A DNA stretch of 64,000 bases, taken from the NCBI GenBank assembly GCA_965248935.1, contig OZ252214.1:620001-684000 (forward strand), read 5' to 3'. Under the pieces are notes generated by a model. That model searched no databases, was not told the DNA's origin, and saw only the letters and a list, made by a program, of their open reading frames with translations. The stretch is from G032773895 sp965248935 (GTDB lineage: Bacteria; Pseudomonadota; Gammaproteobacteria; Pseudomonadales; Cellvibrionaceae). Shown here in pieces: positions 25,470-36,152 of the stretch (within the stretch, counting starts at the first letter, position 1; every line of letters begins with the position of its first letter). Position numbers and translations under genes: made by a program.

Positions 25470-28400
25470 CTAGTCAACAAAAACTCGCGCATTGCGAAAT
25501 AACCTTAACCAACCGCCGTCTTCGCCCCAATTTCCTGGTTTCCACGAGTTGGTGATGGTTCGATAAACTCTTTCAGGATGAGGCATCATAATGGTTGCAC
25601 GCCCCCCCAAAGAACTCAGGCTAGTGATGCCATCTGGTGAACCATTGGGGTTAGCAGGGTACTGAGTGGCCACCTGCTGGCCATAATCAATAAAGCGCAT
25701 AGCTACCGTTCCGGTTTCAATACAGGCATTTTGTTCCGCCTCATTACTGAATTCCGCTCGCCCTTCCCCATGCGCTACGGCAACAGGCAAATAAGAACCG
25801 GCCATGCCTTTCATTAGAATAGAGGGCGTTTTTTCAATACGTACCATACTTACCCGCGCTTCAAATTGTTCGGAAATATTGCGCACAAAATGCGGCCAGT
25901 GTTCCGCGCCGGGAATTAATGATTTTAAGTTTGACATCATTTGACAGCCATTGCAGACACCCAAACTAAACGTATCTTGCCGGTTAAAAAATGCTTGGAA
26001 TTGCTCTTTGGCAGCAGAGTTAAACAAAATGGATTTTGCCCAGCCCTCTCCGGCACCAAGTACATCGCCATAAGAAAAACCACCGCAAGCCACAAGCCCT
26101 TTAAATGAGTCCAGCGATGCTCTTCCTGTAAGTACATCACTCATATGCACATCAACGGCAGTAAAACCCGCATTGTCAAAAGCTGCGGCCATTTCCACAT
26201 GTCCATTCACGCCCTGCTCTCTTAGCACGGCAACCTTGGGCTTTACTCCTTTGCCAATGTAAGGCACTGAAATATTTTCTTGTGGATCAAAGGTCAGCGT
26301 TGCACTCAACCCTGTATTTTTGTCAGAAATCGCTGCAAATTCTTGCTCTGCACACTTTGGGTTGTCCCGCAATTTTTGTATGTGGTAGCTATTTAAACTC
26401 CAAAGCGTTTGCAATTTAGCCCGGGTAGTGTGGTAAAGGGTTTCGCCATTTATAGATATGATGATGGATTCATCTGGGGTCACCTTACCCAATAAAACAA
26501 TTGAGGCAGCCAAGCCTGCTGCGGCAAACGTTTCTTTTACTGTTTGAACATGTTCAGACTTAACTTGCAGCACCGCACCCAGCTCTTCAGTTAATAATAT
26601 GGCGTGAGCATCACTCCCCCCCAACAGCGAAATATCCAGTTGTAAACCACAGCGTCCAGCAAAAGCCATTTCTGCAACCGTAGTAAATAAACCACCGTCT
26701 GATCGATCATGGTAGGCCAATAAAATTTCCTGCTCCAAACAGTTTTGCATACCGTAAAAAAAGCTTTTTAATTCTTCAGCACATTCTGCGTCTGGAGCAA
26801 TATTGCCAATTTGATTATAGGTTTGCGCAAAAATAGATGCGCCTAATCGGTTTTTACCTTCACCTAAATCAACAAATAATAATTCCGTTTCGCCCTCATT
26901 GGTTTTTAATTCAGGCGTGAGTGTTTTTCTCACATCCGTGACTGGCGAGAAGGCTGTGATAACAAGCGATAGAGGAGAAGTAACCGCTTTGTCTTCACCG
27001 TTATCTTGCCATGCAGTGCGCATAGACATAGAGTCTTTCCCTACTGGAATGGTAATGCCCAATTGCGGACAAAATTCCATCCCCACCGCTTCTACAGTTC
27101 GATAAAGTTTTTCATCTTCGCCAGGGGAGCCTGCGGCACACATCCAGTTTGCCGATAATTTAATATTATTGATTTTTTCGATTCGAGTTGCTGCGATATT
27201 GGTAATAGATTCAGCAATAGCCATACGACCAGAGGCTCGCGCATTGAGTAGCGCAAGAGGCGTTCTCTCTCCCATACTCATGGCTTCACCGGCAAAACTA
27301 TCGTAAGTCACGGTGGTCACCGCGCAATCAGCAACAGGAACCTGCCAAGGACCAACCATTTGGTCTCGCACCACTTGCCCCGTCACACTTCGGTCACCAA
27401 TGGTAATTAAAAATTGCTTACTGGCCACGCTCGGATGCTGAATAACTCGCTCTAGTGCCTCGCCTAACTCTATTGAAGAATAATCAAACTCTTGTACGGT
27501 AACACTCAGGGTTTCCGCATGACGGTGCATTTTGGGCGCCTTGCCAAACAGGACATCCATAGGGAGATCGACAGGCTTATTGTCAAAATGCTTATCGTTT
27601 AGAGTTAAGGTTTGTTCGTCTAGAGATTCACCTACAACCGAATAAGGGCAGCGCTCACGTTGACAAATCGTTTCAAATTCTGCGAGTTTTTCAGGCGTTA
27701 CCGCCATCACATAACGCTCTTGGGACTCATTGCACCAGATAGCCAATGGCGACATGCCTGGTTCATCATTAGGAACGTTACGCAACTCAAAGCGCGCACC
27801 ACAACCGCCATCTTTTGCCAATTCTGGAAATGCATTAGATAAACCACCCGCACCTACATCATGAATAAAGGCAATGGGGGTTTCTGTTCCAAGCTGCCAG
27901 CACTGGTCAATCACTTCTTGGCAACGACGTTCCATTTCTGGGTTCTGACGCTGCACCGAAGCAAAGTCCAAATCTTCTGAGGACGACCCAGAATTCATAG
28001 AAGAAGCAGCGCCCCCACCCAAGCCAATTAACATTGCAGGACCACCCAATACAACAAGCTTACAACCGGCTGCAAATTCGTTTTGCTCGACATGCTCCTC
28101 ACGGATATTACCGTAACCGCCAGCAATCATAATGGGTTTGTGGTATCCGCGACGTTCGCCGTTAAAGTCTTCTTCAAAGGTTCGGAAGTATCCGCAGACA
28201 TTAGGACGACCAAATTCATTATTGAACGCAGCGCCACCAAGAGGCCCTTCAATCATAATGTCTAAAGGCGTCACAATTCGACCGGGTTTGCCGTAATCCG
28301 CTTCCCAAGGCTGCGGGTAATTTGGAATATTGAGGTTGGAAACCGTAAAACCCGTCAGACCCACTTTAGGTTTAGAACCTTTACCTACCGCCCCTTCATC

Positions 28401-29363
28401 TCGAATTTCACCTCCAGAGCCGGTGCCTGCCCCTGGGTATGGTGCAATTGCCGTAGGGTGGTTGTGGGTTTCCACTTTCATTAGCATGTGAACGGCTTCT
28501 TGAGAGTAACCGTATTCTTTCGTTTTTGGGTCTGGAAAAAACCGGCCTGCAACATGCCCGGTCACGACAGAAGCGTTGTCTGCATAAGCCGAGAGCACGT
28601 TGTCTCCACCCTTTTCATAGGTGTTTTTAATCATCTTAAACAAAGAGCGCTCTCGATCTTCCCCGTCAATCGTCCAGCTCGCGTTAAATATCTTATGGCG
28701 GCAATGCTCTGAGTTGGCTTGAGCAAACATCATCAATTCCACATCAGTGGGGTTGCGATTTAGTTCGATAAAAGCATTGGTTAGGTAATCAATTTCATCT
28801 TCGGCTAAAGCCAGCCCTAAAACGACATTGGCCTCCACTAAAGCCTCTCTGCCACTGAGTAATACATCGACATTACCCAATTCAGCCGGTTCAGAGGTAC
28901 GAAACAATGCCTCAGCTTCGTCTAGACGAGAGAATACGCTTTCAACCATACGATCATGCAAAATTGGCGCGTAAAGTGTGATCTCAGTGATTGGCTGAGA
29001 ACTAACCAATCTGTACAATACCCCCCGCTCAATACGCTTGATCTTATGTAGTCCGGCGTTATGGGCTATATCAGATGCTTTAGAAGACCAGGGTGAAATA
29101 GTACCAGGACGAGGAACCACAACCAGCTCGCAGGTGTCAGAGCTGGTAGAACCGACAGAAGGGTCTTGCTCCATTAGTGGCCCGTATGTCAGCAGTTTAG
29201 TTAGAACGTGAGTTTCTGCATCGTCAAGTTGCTCGCTCAAGTCTGCAAAATGGACGAATTGAGCAACAACCCCCGTAATATTGGGGTCTATAACCTGTAA
29301 CTGATCAAGTAGTTTGTTTAAACGGAAGTCGGATAAAGCGGGGGCACCATGCAAAATGAGCAT
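25470..29363 (-). CDS. purL: phosphoribosylformylglycinamidine synthase, large single-chain form
   Basis: 1297 residues, the normal size of the fused gammaproteobacterial enzyme. N-terminal substrate domain, two AIRS-type ATP domains (QANSEHCRHKIFNA, KVETHNHPTAIAPYPGAGTGSGGEIRDEG, FIHDVGAGGLSNAFPEL) and a C-terminal glutamine amidotransferase with catalytic Cys in SLGVCNGCQMMSNL and His in AVAHGEGRAEF. It makes FGAM in de novo purine synthesis. Divergent from mltF, as in Pseudomonas. Confidence 0.98.
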   Translation of the reverse strand: MLILHGAPALSDFRLNKLLDQLQVIDPNITGVVAQFVHFADLSEQLDDAETHVLTKLLTYGPLMEQDPSVGSTSSDTCELVVVPRPGTISPWSSKASDIAHNAGLHKIKRIERGVLYRLVSSQPITEITLYAPILHDRMVESVFSRLDEAEALFRTSEPAELGNVDVLLSGREALVEANVVLGLALAEDEIDYLTNAFIELNRNPTDVELMMFAQANSEHCRHKIFNASWTIDGEDRERSLFKMIKNTYEKGGDNVLSAYADNASVVTGHVAGRFFPDPKTKEYGYSQEAVHMLMKVETHNHPTAIAPYPGAGTGSGGEIRDEGAVGKGSKPKVGLTGFTVSNLNIPNYPQPWEADYGKPGRIVTPLDIMIEGPLGGAAFNNEFGRPNVCGYFRTFEEDFNGERRGYHKPIMIAGGYGNIREEHVEQNEFAAGCKLVVLGGPAMLIGLGGGAASSMNSGSSSEDLDFASVQRQNPEMERRCQEVIDQCWQLGTETPIAFIHDVGAGGLSNAFPELAKDGGCGARFELRNVPNDEPGMSPLAIWCNESQERYVMAVTPEKLAEFETICQRERCPYSVVGESLDEQTLTLNDKHFDNKPVDLPMDVLFGKAPKMHRHAETLSVTVQEFDYSSIELGEALERVIQHPSVASKQFLITIGDRSVTGQVVRDQMVGPWQVPVADCAVTTVTYDSFAGEAMSMGERTPLALLNARASGRMAIAESITNIAATRIEKINNIKLSANWMCAAGSPGEDEKLYRTVEAVGMEFCPQLGITIPVGKDSMSMRTAWQDNGEDKAVTSPLSLVITAFSPVTDVRKTLTPELKTNEGETELLFVDLGEGKNRLGASIFAQTYNQIGNIAPDAECAEELKSFFYGMQNCLEQEILLAYHDRSDGGLFTTVAEMAFAGRCGLQLDISLLGGSDAHAILLTEELGAVLQVKSEHVQTVKETFAAAGLAASIVLLGKVTPDESIIISINGETLYHTTRAKLQTLWSLNSYHIQKLRDNPKCAEQEFAAISDKNTGLSATLTFDPQENISVPYIGKGVKPKVAVLREQGVNGHVEMAAAFDNAGFTAVDVHMSDVLTGRASLDSFKGLVACGGFSYGDVLGAGEGWAKSILFNSAAKEQFQAFFNRQDTFSLGVCNGCQMMSNLKSLIPGAEHWPHFVRNISEQFEARVSMVRIEKTPSILMKGMAGSYLPVAVAHGEGRAEFSNEAEQNACIETGTVAMRFIDYGQQVATQYPANPNGSPDGITSLSSLGGRATIMMPHPERVYRTITNSWKPGNWGEDGGWLRLFRNARVFVD

Positions 29364-29707
29364 CGTTTGGTATGGCCTCTATATGTATAAGAATATGACA
29401 GCCGGAGAGCTGGGGGCTAAAAAGGGTGTGCATTGTACGTTATTAGAGAAGCTGCTTCCACGAGGGTATTTACTTCGAGTTGGCCAAATATTGAAGCCCG
29501 CTACGCATGTATTCAAAATCGGTATAAAAGATTTTAGCCTCAACCCCATTGGTTTTTAGCTCTCCAGTACACTAATATTAAGTAGAAAGCAATCTAGTAA
29601 TTCACACTATCACAGAGTACAATTCGCACAAAATTTAGACAGACTATAAAAAGCCTGTATTTTAGATAGACCATGTAAAACCTGTATAACGGAGCAGGCA
29701 AAAACTT
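29364..29707. other. divergent purL/mltF intergenic region
   Basis: 344 bases holding both promoters. I see no PurR-like palindrome. Near mltF there are short direct repeats of the form AGCCTGTAT / AACCTGTAT (about 29652-29687). Confidence 0.4.
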
Positions 29708-31201
29708 ATGCTAAAAGTGATTTTTATACCTTTCCCGCTGCTAATGCGCTTGGCAAAAAGCCTAGCGTTGGTATGTGTTTTAGGTGTATTAACGGGTGCA
29801 TTGGTTAGCAGCCGTATTCCTACAGCATTAGAGCGTGTGCAAAACAGCGGAAAACTGGTCATCATTTCCCGCAATGGCCCTACGACTTACTATGAGACCG
29901 CAAACGGCTACTCAGGCTTCGAATACTTACTCGCCAAGAAGTTTGCCGACTACCTTGGCGTTGAGCTTGAAATTCAGGAAACGGAAGACCTTGCTCTAAT
30001 GTTGGAGCAAGTGGGCTCAGAATATGGCGACATCGCGGCTTCCGGTTTAACGGTCACGGAAAAACGCAAGAAGAAAGTAATATTCGGCGAACCATATCTA
30101 CAAATATCTCAACAACTGATATATAAGTCCGATCAACCAAAGCCCTCCTCTATCGAAGATTTAGTGGGTAAAGAAATTCTGGTTATCAGCTCTAGCTCCC
30201 ATGCAGAACGTTTACGAGAGCTGCAAAGATCCCACCCTCAGCTTACTTGGAACGAGCGCAGTGATGTTGAAATGCTCGACTTGCTAGAAATGGTACACAG
30301 CGGCAAAATTGAGTACGCTATTGTGGACTCCAATGCCTACAAGATAAACAAGTCTCTCTACCCAGAAGCCCAGGTAGCCTTTGATATTAGTAAACCTCAG
30401 GATATGGCTTGGGCTTTCAAAGCACAAAAAGACACATCCCTTATTAACGAAGCGCAGAAATTCTTTAAGACCATCAAACAGCAAGGCATTATTGCTGAAG
30501 CGATGGAAACATTTTACGGCCATCTTGGTGAAATCGATTACAGTGGCGCGATATTATTTGCCCACCGCTTAGAAAGCCGTTTACCCAAATGGGAGAAAAA
30601 ACTTCAAACTGCCGCAGAAAAATATGATTTAGATTGGCAGTTATTGGCCGCATTGAGCTACCAAGAGTCCCACTGGAACCCTAAAGCGAAATCGCCAACC
30701 GGCGTGCGCGGCTTTATGATGCTAACCCTAGATACCGCTAAATTTGTGGGCATTAAAAACCGACTCAATGCCGAACAAAGCATTGACGGTGGAGCCAAAT
30801 ACTTCCGCTCTGTTTATGATCGCACCCCTCAACGAATTCAAGAACCAGATAGAACCTGGTTAGCCTTAGCTGCGTACAATGTGGGCCTTGGCCACTTAGA
30901 AGACGCTCGTATTTTGACAGAAATACACGGCGGCAACCCAGATAAGTGGTCTGATGTTCGAGAAACGCTTCCACTACTTGCCAAGCGTAAATATTACAAA
31001 ACCACCAAACATGGCTACTCTCGCGGTTGGGAAGCTGTAGACTATGTGCAAAATATCCGAAATTTCCGCACTATTATTTCTTGGAATGAAGTGGAAAAAG
31101 AGCGTTTACAGCAGCTTGCGATGAATGCACCTCAGAAAGAATTTGCTCAGGTTAGCCCCATTGTGACTGAAGCGGTAAAATCACTTTCAACTTCGTTGTA
31201 A
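29708..31201 (+). CDS. mltF: membrane-bound lytic murein transglycosylase F
   Basis: 497 residues. An N-terminal hydrophobic segment (LALVCVLGVLTGALV), then a periplasmic solute-binding-like domain (about 40-270, SGKLVIISRNGPTTYYE..) and a C-terminal SLT lysozyme-like domain with catalytic Glu in LSYQESHWNPKAKSPTGVRGFM. It cleaves peptidoglycan to 1,6-anhydromuramyl products; the binding domain regulates it in response to muropeptides. No lipobox cysteine is seen at the usual place. Confidence 0.95.
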   Translation: MLKVIFIPFPLLMRLAKSLALVCVLGVLTGALVSSRIPTALERVQNSGKLVIISRNGPTTYYETANGYSGFEYLLAKKFADYLGVELEIQETEDLALMLEQVGSEYGDIAASGLTVTEKRKKKVIFGEPYLQISQQLIYKSDQPKPSSIEDLVGKEILVISSSSHAERLRELQRSHPQLTWNERSDVEMLDLLEMVHSGKIEYAIVDSNAYKINKSLYPEAQVAFDISKPQDMAWAFKAQKDTSLINEAQKFFKTIKQQGIIAEAMETFYGHLGEIDYSGAILFAHRLESRLPKWEKKLQTAAEKYDLDWQLLAALSYQESHWNPKAKSPTGVRGFMMLTLDTAKFVGIKNRLNAEQSIDGGAKYFRSVYDRTPQRIQEPDRTWLALAAYNVGLGHLEDARILTEIHGGNPDKWSDVRETLPLLAKRKYYKTTKHGYSRGWEAVDYVQNIRNFRTIISWNEVEKERLQQLAMNAPQKEFAQVSPIVTEAVKSLSTSL

Positions 31202-31226
31202 TACGATTAAAAAGGCAGAAGTCAAC

Positions 31227-31724
31227 TCAAGAGCGGTCTTGTTTATTTTGTAACATTTTGCTTCGTTTTTTTTCTTCACGCCGCTTCTTAAAAAAAGTTT
31301 GAATGACTTGCATACACTCCGATTCAAGTACCCCTGCCCGCCATGTCAACTCGTGATTAAAAAAATCCGCTTCAAGTAACTGAGGGTTGCTTTGAAGTAC
31401 CCCTGCCTTGGGTTCTAATGCACCAAAAACAATATGCTCTACCCTAGCGTGAACAATTGCACCCAAACACATTGCACAGGGCTCAATGGTGACATAAAGC
31501 GTGGTATTGGGTAGACGGTAATTTTGCTGGGCAATTGCCCCCTCACGCAACGCTATAATTTCGGCATGAGCGGTTGGGTCATGAGAGACAATTGGCTGAT
31601 TAAAGCCCTCACCAATTATATTATTGTCAGTAACTAAAACAGCGCCAACAGGCACTTCATTTAACGCATTTGCTTTTTCGGCAAGTGTTAAAGCGTATCT
31701 CATCCAGTATTCGTATTCAATCAT
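31227..31724 (-). CDS. tadA: tRNA adenosine(34) deaminase
   Basis: 165 residues. Zinc and proton-shuttle residues are in DPTAHAEIIALREG (H-A-E) and the PCxxC pair in TIEPCAMCLGAIVHARV. Converts A34 to inosine in tRNA-Arg. It overlaps rlmA by ATGA, in a DUF1653-rlmA-tadA operon convergent with mltF. Confidence 0.96.
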   Translation of the reverse strand: MIEYEYWMRYALTLAEKANALNEVPVGAVLVTDNNIIGEGFNQPIVSHDPTAHAEIIALREGAIAQQNYRLPNTTLYVTIEPCAMCLGAIVHARVEHIVFGALEPKAGVLQSNPQLLEADFFNHELTWRAGVLESECMQVIQTFFKKRREEKKRSKMLQNKQDRS

Positions 31725-32551
31725 GCTCGTTTGTCTAGGTGTCCTTTAATTGGATAAAAGAGTTCAACCACAAAATCTGATTGCACATCCAGTGATTGCT
31801 CTTTAATTAATCGTTTCTTTTTTTCTTCGCTACTCGACCAGAAAAAAGGTGTCATAGCCAATAACGAATATATATCTTCAGTAGAATTTAGGTGTATTTT
31901 CTCGCTTATGTGGATAAGAGATTTTCGATCAAAGCAGCCACCGAGCATAGTGGCTTCCCTATGCATTTTTACGTCATCATATAAACGACTTTTTAATTCA
32001 AATAAATGTGACTTTCCCGGAGTTACTCGAATAAAATAGCCCTCAGAGGTCAATATACGTTTGACTTCATGTTCATCAAATGGGGCAAAAATACTAAGAG
32101 CAATATCCACTGAGTGGTTCGCTAAAGGAATATCATAAGCGCTAGCGACAGCAAATTGCGCTTTATTGTATTTTGCAGCGGCTTTCTTCACTGCCTCTTT
32201 GGATATATCCACACCATAAATACTAAGGGAAGAGTTGAGGGATGCCTTTAACTCGGCAGAATAGTAACCCTCACCACAACCTAAGTCGGCCAAGATTAGA
32301 GGCTCGACGCTATCGGCCAATACCCCTGCAAGCGTATCAACCAAATACCGAAAGTGACCTGCCGCTAAAAATTGGCGGCGAGCTTTTACCATCTGCGCAG
32401 TGTCCCCAGGCAATAAACTGTTCTTATGCTGTGCTAACAGTAGGTTGACATACCCCTGCTTAGCCTTGTCAAAGTTGTGGCCATTTACACATTCAAAACG
32501 TGTATCTTGCTCCTTCAGTTTTCCCTTGCAATTGGGGCATATCCAACTCAT
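31721..32551 (-). CDS. rlmA: 23S rRNA (guanine-N1)-methyltransferase
   Basis: 276 residues. An N-terminal zinc finger (WICPNCKGKL ... FECVNGHNFD) and the tract KQGYVNLLLAQHKNSLLPGDTAQMVKARRQFL are characteristic of RlmA; a Rossmann methyltransferase domain follows (LADLGCGEGYYS, IYGVDISKEAVKKAA). It methylates G745 of 23S rRNA in E. coli. Coupled at both ends by ATGA overlaps. Confidence 0.95.
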   Translation of the reverse strand: MSWICPNCKGKLKEQDTRFECVNGHNFDKAKQGYVNLLLAQHKNSLLPGDTAQMVKARRQFLAAGHFRYLVDTLAGVLADSVEPLILADLGCGEGYYSAELKASLNSSLSIYGVDISKEAVKKAAAKYNKAQFAVASAYDIPLANHSVDIALSIFAPFDEHEVKRILTSEGYFIRVTPGKSHLFELKSRLYDDVKMHREATMLGGCFDRKSLIHISEKIHLNSTEDIYSLLAMTPFFWSSSEEKKKRLIKEQSLDVQSDFVVELFYPIKGHLDKRA

Positions 32552-32802
32552 TGCACTACCTCTGTAGCAGCCTCAATTAGCTCAAACCTAGGCAGGCTAC
32601 GCTCTTCAATTTCTATGGTTTCAACAAACATATCGTAGGGCCTCACCCAGATAGCCTCTTTACCATAAAGCGGCCTATAAACAACAAGGGGCTCTAGGGT
32701 CTCGGAATGAGTGGCCACTCCAAGTACTTGGTACTCGTTACCCTTATAATGGCGATACCGGCCTAAAGTAATGGTGCGAGAGCGATGCATTTTTTCTGTC
32801 AT
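32548..32802 (-). CDS. DUF1653 family protein
   Basis: 84 residues from the ATG eight bases after AAGG. The family signature is GRYRHYKGNEYQVLGVATHSETLEPLVVYRPLYG and WVRPYDMF. A small SH3-like domain of unknown function. First gene of the operon with rlmA and tadA. Confidence 0.88.
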   Translation of the reverse strand: MTEKMHRSRTITLGRYRHYKGNEYQVLGVATHSETLEPLVVYRPLYGKEAIWVRPYDMFVETIEIEERSLPRFELIEAATEVVQ

Positions 32803-32923
32803 TAACACTGCCTTATGGTTTACCTAGCGGGGCGAAAACAATACCATACACTTTCTTACGAGTTTCATTGAATTAATACTTTTATGAGCTTTTACATACA
32901 TATCACACCTCCCGGTGTTTCTT

Positions 32924-33370
32924 ATGGCTAATATGCAAATTATTGTGGGGTCGGTAATGGGTACCGCCCTTGACGTGGCAAAAACAATCGAAGCGGTGCT
33001 GGAAGGCTGTGGACATATCATTTCACTTAATACGAGTTTTCAGCCGGCAGATCTAAATGAAAACAATAATGAAATGCTGATTGTATGCACATCAAATACA
33101 GGAATGGGTGACCCGCCTGAAAATATAGCGCCGCTCCTTGCCCACCTAAAAAATAATTGCCCGGATATCTATGGCAGGCCCTACGCCATTATCAATTTAG
33201 GCGATAGCTCCTACCCCAATTTTGCACAAGCGGGCCAATCCATCGAAGAGGCTTTGCTAGACCTGGGGGCAAAGCAAGTGATTAACAGCCTAGTTATTGA
33301 TGCGATGGAAGAGGAAGACAACGAAGAGGTTGCCGCTGCCTGGGCGACAAAGTTAAACAGTGCATTATGA
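32924..33370 (+). CDS. flavodoxin-like protein, MioC type
   Basis: 148 residues from the second possible ATG (the frame opens at 32915). FMN-binding loops are GSVMGTALDVAK near the N-terminus, TSNTGMGDPPENIAP, and NLGDSSYPNFAQAG. The family carries electrons as a single-domain relative of sulfite/nitric-oxide reductase flavoproteins. Its partner is not shown. Followed by a second flavodoxin and mnmC. Confidence 0.85.
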   Translation: MANMQIIVGSVMGTALDVAKTIEAVLEGCGHIISLNTSFQPADLNENNNEMLIVCTSNTGMGDPPENIAPLLAHLKNNCPDIYGRPYAIINLGDSSYPNFAQAGQSIEEALLDLGAKQVINSLVIDAMEEEDNEEVAAAWATKLNSAL

Positions 33371-33387
33371 TAGACCAATACTGACTT

Positions 33388-33924
33388 ATGCTCAAAAAAA
33401 CGCTCGCCCCCATTGCCATTTTTTACGGTAGTTCAACCTGTTACACCGAAATGGCATCTGAAAAAATCGCAGCCGAGATTGGCGAGGAAAGAGTGGATAT
33501 TTATAATATTGCTAACGAGCCCATCGCCACAGCTTCGCTGTATAAAAATATCATTATGGGCATCCCCACATGGGACTACGGGGAGCTTCAAGAAGACTGG
33601 GAAGAGGTCTGGCCGGAGCTAGACAAGCTTAACTTAGAAGGGAAAAAAATCGCATTATTCGGGCTTGGGGATCAATTGGGTTATCCAGAATGGTTTCTTG
33701 ATTCCATGGGGTATTTACACGATAAATTAATAACACGCAACGCAACCATAATCGGTTATTGGCCAAACACAGGGTTTAACTTTACCTCATCTAAGGCGTT
33801 AACCGAAGATAAAACTCTATTCGTTGGGCTTGCATTAGACGACGAAAACGAGTTCGACAAAACACCGGAAAGAATTCGCATTTGGTGTGAAAAAATACTT
33901 CCTGAATTCAACCTTACCAATTAG
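33388..33924 (+). CDS. long-chain flavodoxin
   Basis: 178 residues. The FMN phosphate loop is FYGSSTCYTEMAS, a G-S-S-T-C-Y-T variant of the usual GSxTGNT. GIPTWDYGELQEDWEEVW and FGLGDQLGYPEWFLD are conserved flavodoxin loops, and the insert that marks long-chain forms is present. Similar to FldB, 17 bases after the MioC-like gene; probably one operon with mnmC. Confidence 0.9.
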   Translation: MLKKTLAPIAIFYGSSTCYTEMASEKIAAEIGEERVDIYNIANEPIATASLYKNIIMGIPTWDYGELQEDWEEVWPELDKLNLEGKKIALFGLGDQLGYPEWFLDSMGYLHDKLITRNATIIGYWPNTGFNFTSSKALTEDKTLFVGLALDDENEFDKTPERIRIWCEKILPEFNLTN

Positions 33925-33943
33925 ACCAGAATCAATAACAGTA

Positions 33944-36091
33944 ATGACTTCCGTGACAACCACCTTGAAAAACTCCGCCAAACAAAACACTCATTTAAAA
34001 TGGGATGAAAATGGACAACCCATTTCAAAAGAGTTTGATGACGTATATTTTTCCAGCTCTAATGGGCTAGAAGAAACTCGCTATGTTTTTATTGAAAACA
34101 ACAACCTTGAAGAAAGGTTTGTGAATTTAGATAAAAACCAACACTTCACTATTGGAGAAACAGGTTTTGGTACAGGGTTAAACTTTCTAGCCACATGGCA
34201 GCTATTTAGAAAAATACATACAAATAATACCGAAGCACCAAGACTTCATTTTATCACTGTAGAAAAATACCCGTTAACAATCGAAGATTTAGGTGCATCT
34301 TTAGAACTTTGGCCAGAATTAAACAAATTAAAATGTGAACTCATTAGATGCTACCCTCCACAGCCTGCATCGGGTGTTCATCGCCTAATTTTTGATAAAG
34401 GCCAAGTGACTCTTACTCTTTTTTTTGGCGAGGCAGAAGAAGCCTTGTCATCATTTAATCCACTTCCGAATATTTCAAATGAAAACACCTCAAACAATAC
34501 CGAGGTTGAATGTTTCACTACCAGCCATTCATACACATCAATGCCTTTGGTTGTTGACGCTTGGTTTTTAGATGGTTTTGCACCCGCCAAAAACCCAGAT
34601 ATGTGGACAACAGAAATATTTAAGCAAATCGCGTCTCTCAGCCGCCCACATACAACTTTTGCAACTTTTACTGCGGCGGGTTTGGTTCGACGAACACTGG
34701 AAAGCCTCAACTTTGATTGCCAAAAATCACCAGGCTTTGGCCATAAAAGAGAAATGCTCAAGGGAACCTATTTAGGGCATCTAAGCCCCTCTTATACAAT
34801 ACCAACTAAAACCTATTCTCGACTCCCTTCCAGCAACTCAACCTACTGGCATTTATCAAAGTGTGATGTATCCGCGAGGGCTCCAACAACCGCAATCGTT
34901 ATTGGAGGCGGTATCTCAGGGTGCCAGACGGCCTTTGCACTGGCCAAACGCGGAATTAAGGTTACCTTACTCGAACAACATAACCACCTTGCTACACAAG
35001 CCTCAGGAAACAAACAGGGAGTTGTTTATACGAAGCTGTCACCACACCAAGAACCCTTGAGCCAATTTAACTTATCCGCACAACTTTTTGCGGATACATT
35101 TTATCAAGAGCATGGGTTCTATCAAAAATGTGGAGACGCCTGCGGAGTATTTCATCAAGCCACATCGGACAGGCAGAAGCAGTTATTTAACGAACTGGCA
35201 AACACTTATAATAACGATCAAAGGTTTTGCCAATGGCTCAACGAGCAGGAAGCAACAAAGATTACTCGTGTAAAACAACATACTCCTGGGTTATTTTTGC
35301 CCTCTTCTGGATGGCTAAACCCTGTCTCTTTATGCCACGCTTTAACAGAACATACCAATATTAAAATCATTCATTCATCAAAGGTAGATCAATTAATAAG
35401 AACAGAAAACCAATGGTTAGCTTTTGATGAATATGGCAATACCTTGGCCAAAGCTGAGGTGGCAATCATTGCTAACGCTGAAGACGCAAAGAATATTCTC
35501 GCCAACAAACAGCTACCGTTAAAACGTATTCGCGGCCAAGTTACCTATTTCACATTGACAGAAAAAGTCCTATCGCCCAATACCGTTTTATGCGGCGATG
35601 GTTATATTGCTCCGCCTGTTGGGGAGCAATTTACCACTGGCGCAACCTTTACGCTTAACAAACACAATGAATGTGCCACCAACTCTGAGCATCGTCAAAA
35701 TCTAAATAATTTGATTAAGATGATTCCAGAATATAAGCAGGCGATCGCAAAAATAGCAGTAGAAAATCTAGAGGGTAAAGTTGGGTTTAGATGTACAACA
35801 CCCGATTACTTTCCTATTGTTGGCCCTGTACCGGACGAAAAAACAATGATAGATAAGTTTAGGCGCTACAGGAAAAAAGCCAACGCGAATATTATCAAAG
35901 CAGGTGCTTACCTACCTCAGCTTTACTGTAACTTAGGGCAAGGCTCGCGGGGCCTCGCTTATACCCCTATCGCGTCAGACCTCTTAGCCAGTATGATTTG
36001 CGGCGAGCCATTGCCACTATCTAGGCAGCTTACATTGCATCTCCACCCTGCGCGCTTCCTTATACGAAACCTTATGAGAAACAAAATATAG
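33944..36091 (+). CDS. mnmC: bifunctional tRNA 5-methylaminomethyl-2-thiouridine biosynthesis protein
   Basis: 715 residues from the ATG that gives MTSVTTTLK; the open frame begins earlier inside the flavodoxin gene. The N-terminal methyltransferase domain (FTIGETGFGTGLNFLATW, DAWFLDGFAPAKNPDMWT) and the C-terminal FAD oxidase domain (AIVIGGGISGCQTAFALAKRG, GNKQGVVYTKLSPHQEP) carry out the last two steps of mnm5s2U34 formation. Ends with an RGLAYTP motif typical of the family. Confidence 0.95.
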   Translation: MTSVTTTLKNSAKQNTHLKWDENGQPISKEFDDVYFSSSNGLEETRYVFIENNNLEERFVNLDKNQHFTIGETGFGTGLNFLATWQLFRKIHTNNTEAPRLHFITVEKYPLTIEDLGASLELWPELNKLKCELIRCYPPQPASGVHRLIFDKGQVTLTLFFGEAEEALSSFNPLPNISNENTSNNTEVECFTTSHSYTSMPLVVDAWFLDGFAPAKNPDMWTTEIFKQIASLSRPHTTFATFTAAGLVRRTLESLNFDCQKSPGFGHKREMLKGTYLGHLSPSYTIPTKTYSRLPSSNSTYWHLSKCDVSARAPTTAIVIGGGISGCQTAFALAKRGIKVTLLEQHNHLATQASGNKQGVVYTKLSPHQEPLSQFNLSAQLFADTFYQEHGFYQKCGDACGVFHQATSDRQKQLFNELANTYNNDQRFCQWLNEQEATKITRVKQHTPGLFLPSSGWLNPVSLCHALTEHTNIKIIHSSKVDQLIRTENQWLAFDEYGNTLAKAEVAIIANAEDAKNILANKQLPLKRIRGQVTYFTLTEKVLSPNTVLCGDGYIAPPVGEQFTTGATFTLNKHNECATNSEHRQNLNNLIKMIPEYKQAIAKIAVENLEGKVGFRCTTPDYFPIVGPVPDEKTMIDKFRRYRKKANANIIKAGAYLPQLYCNLGQGSRGLAYTPIASDLLASMICGEPLPLSRQLTLHLHPARFLIRNLMRNKI

Positions 36092-36152
36092 GTCTACACT
36101 TACAGAAATAGAATGTAGTCAGAAATAGAATGCAGCTCCAGGAGGCCAGGTA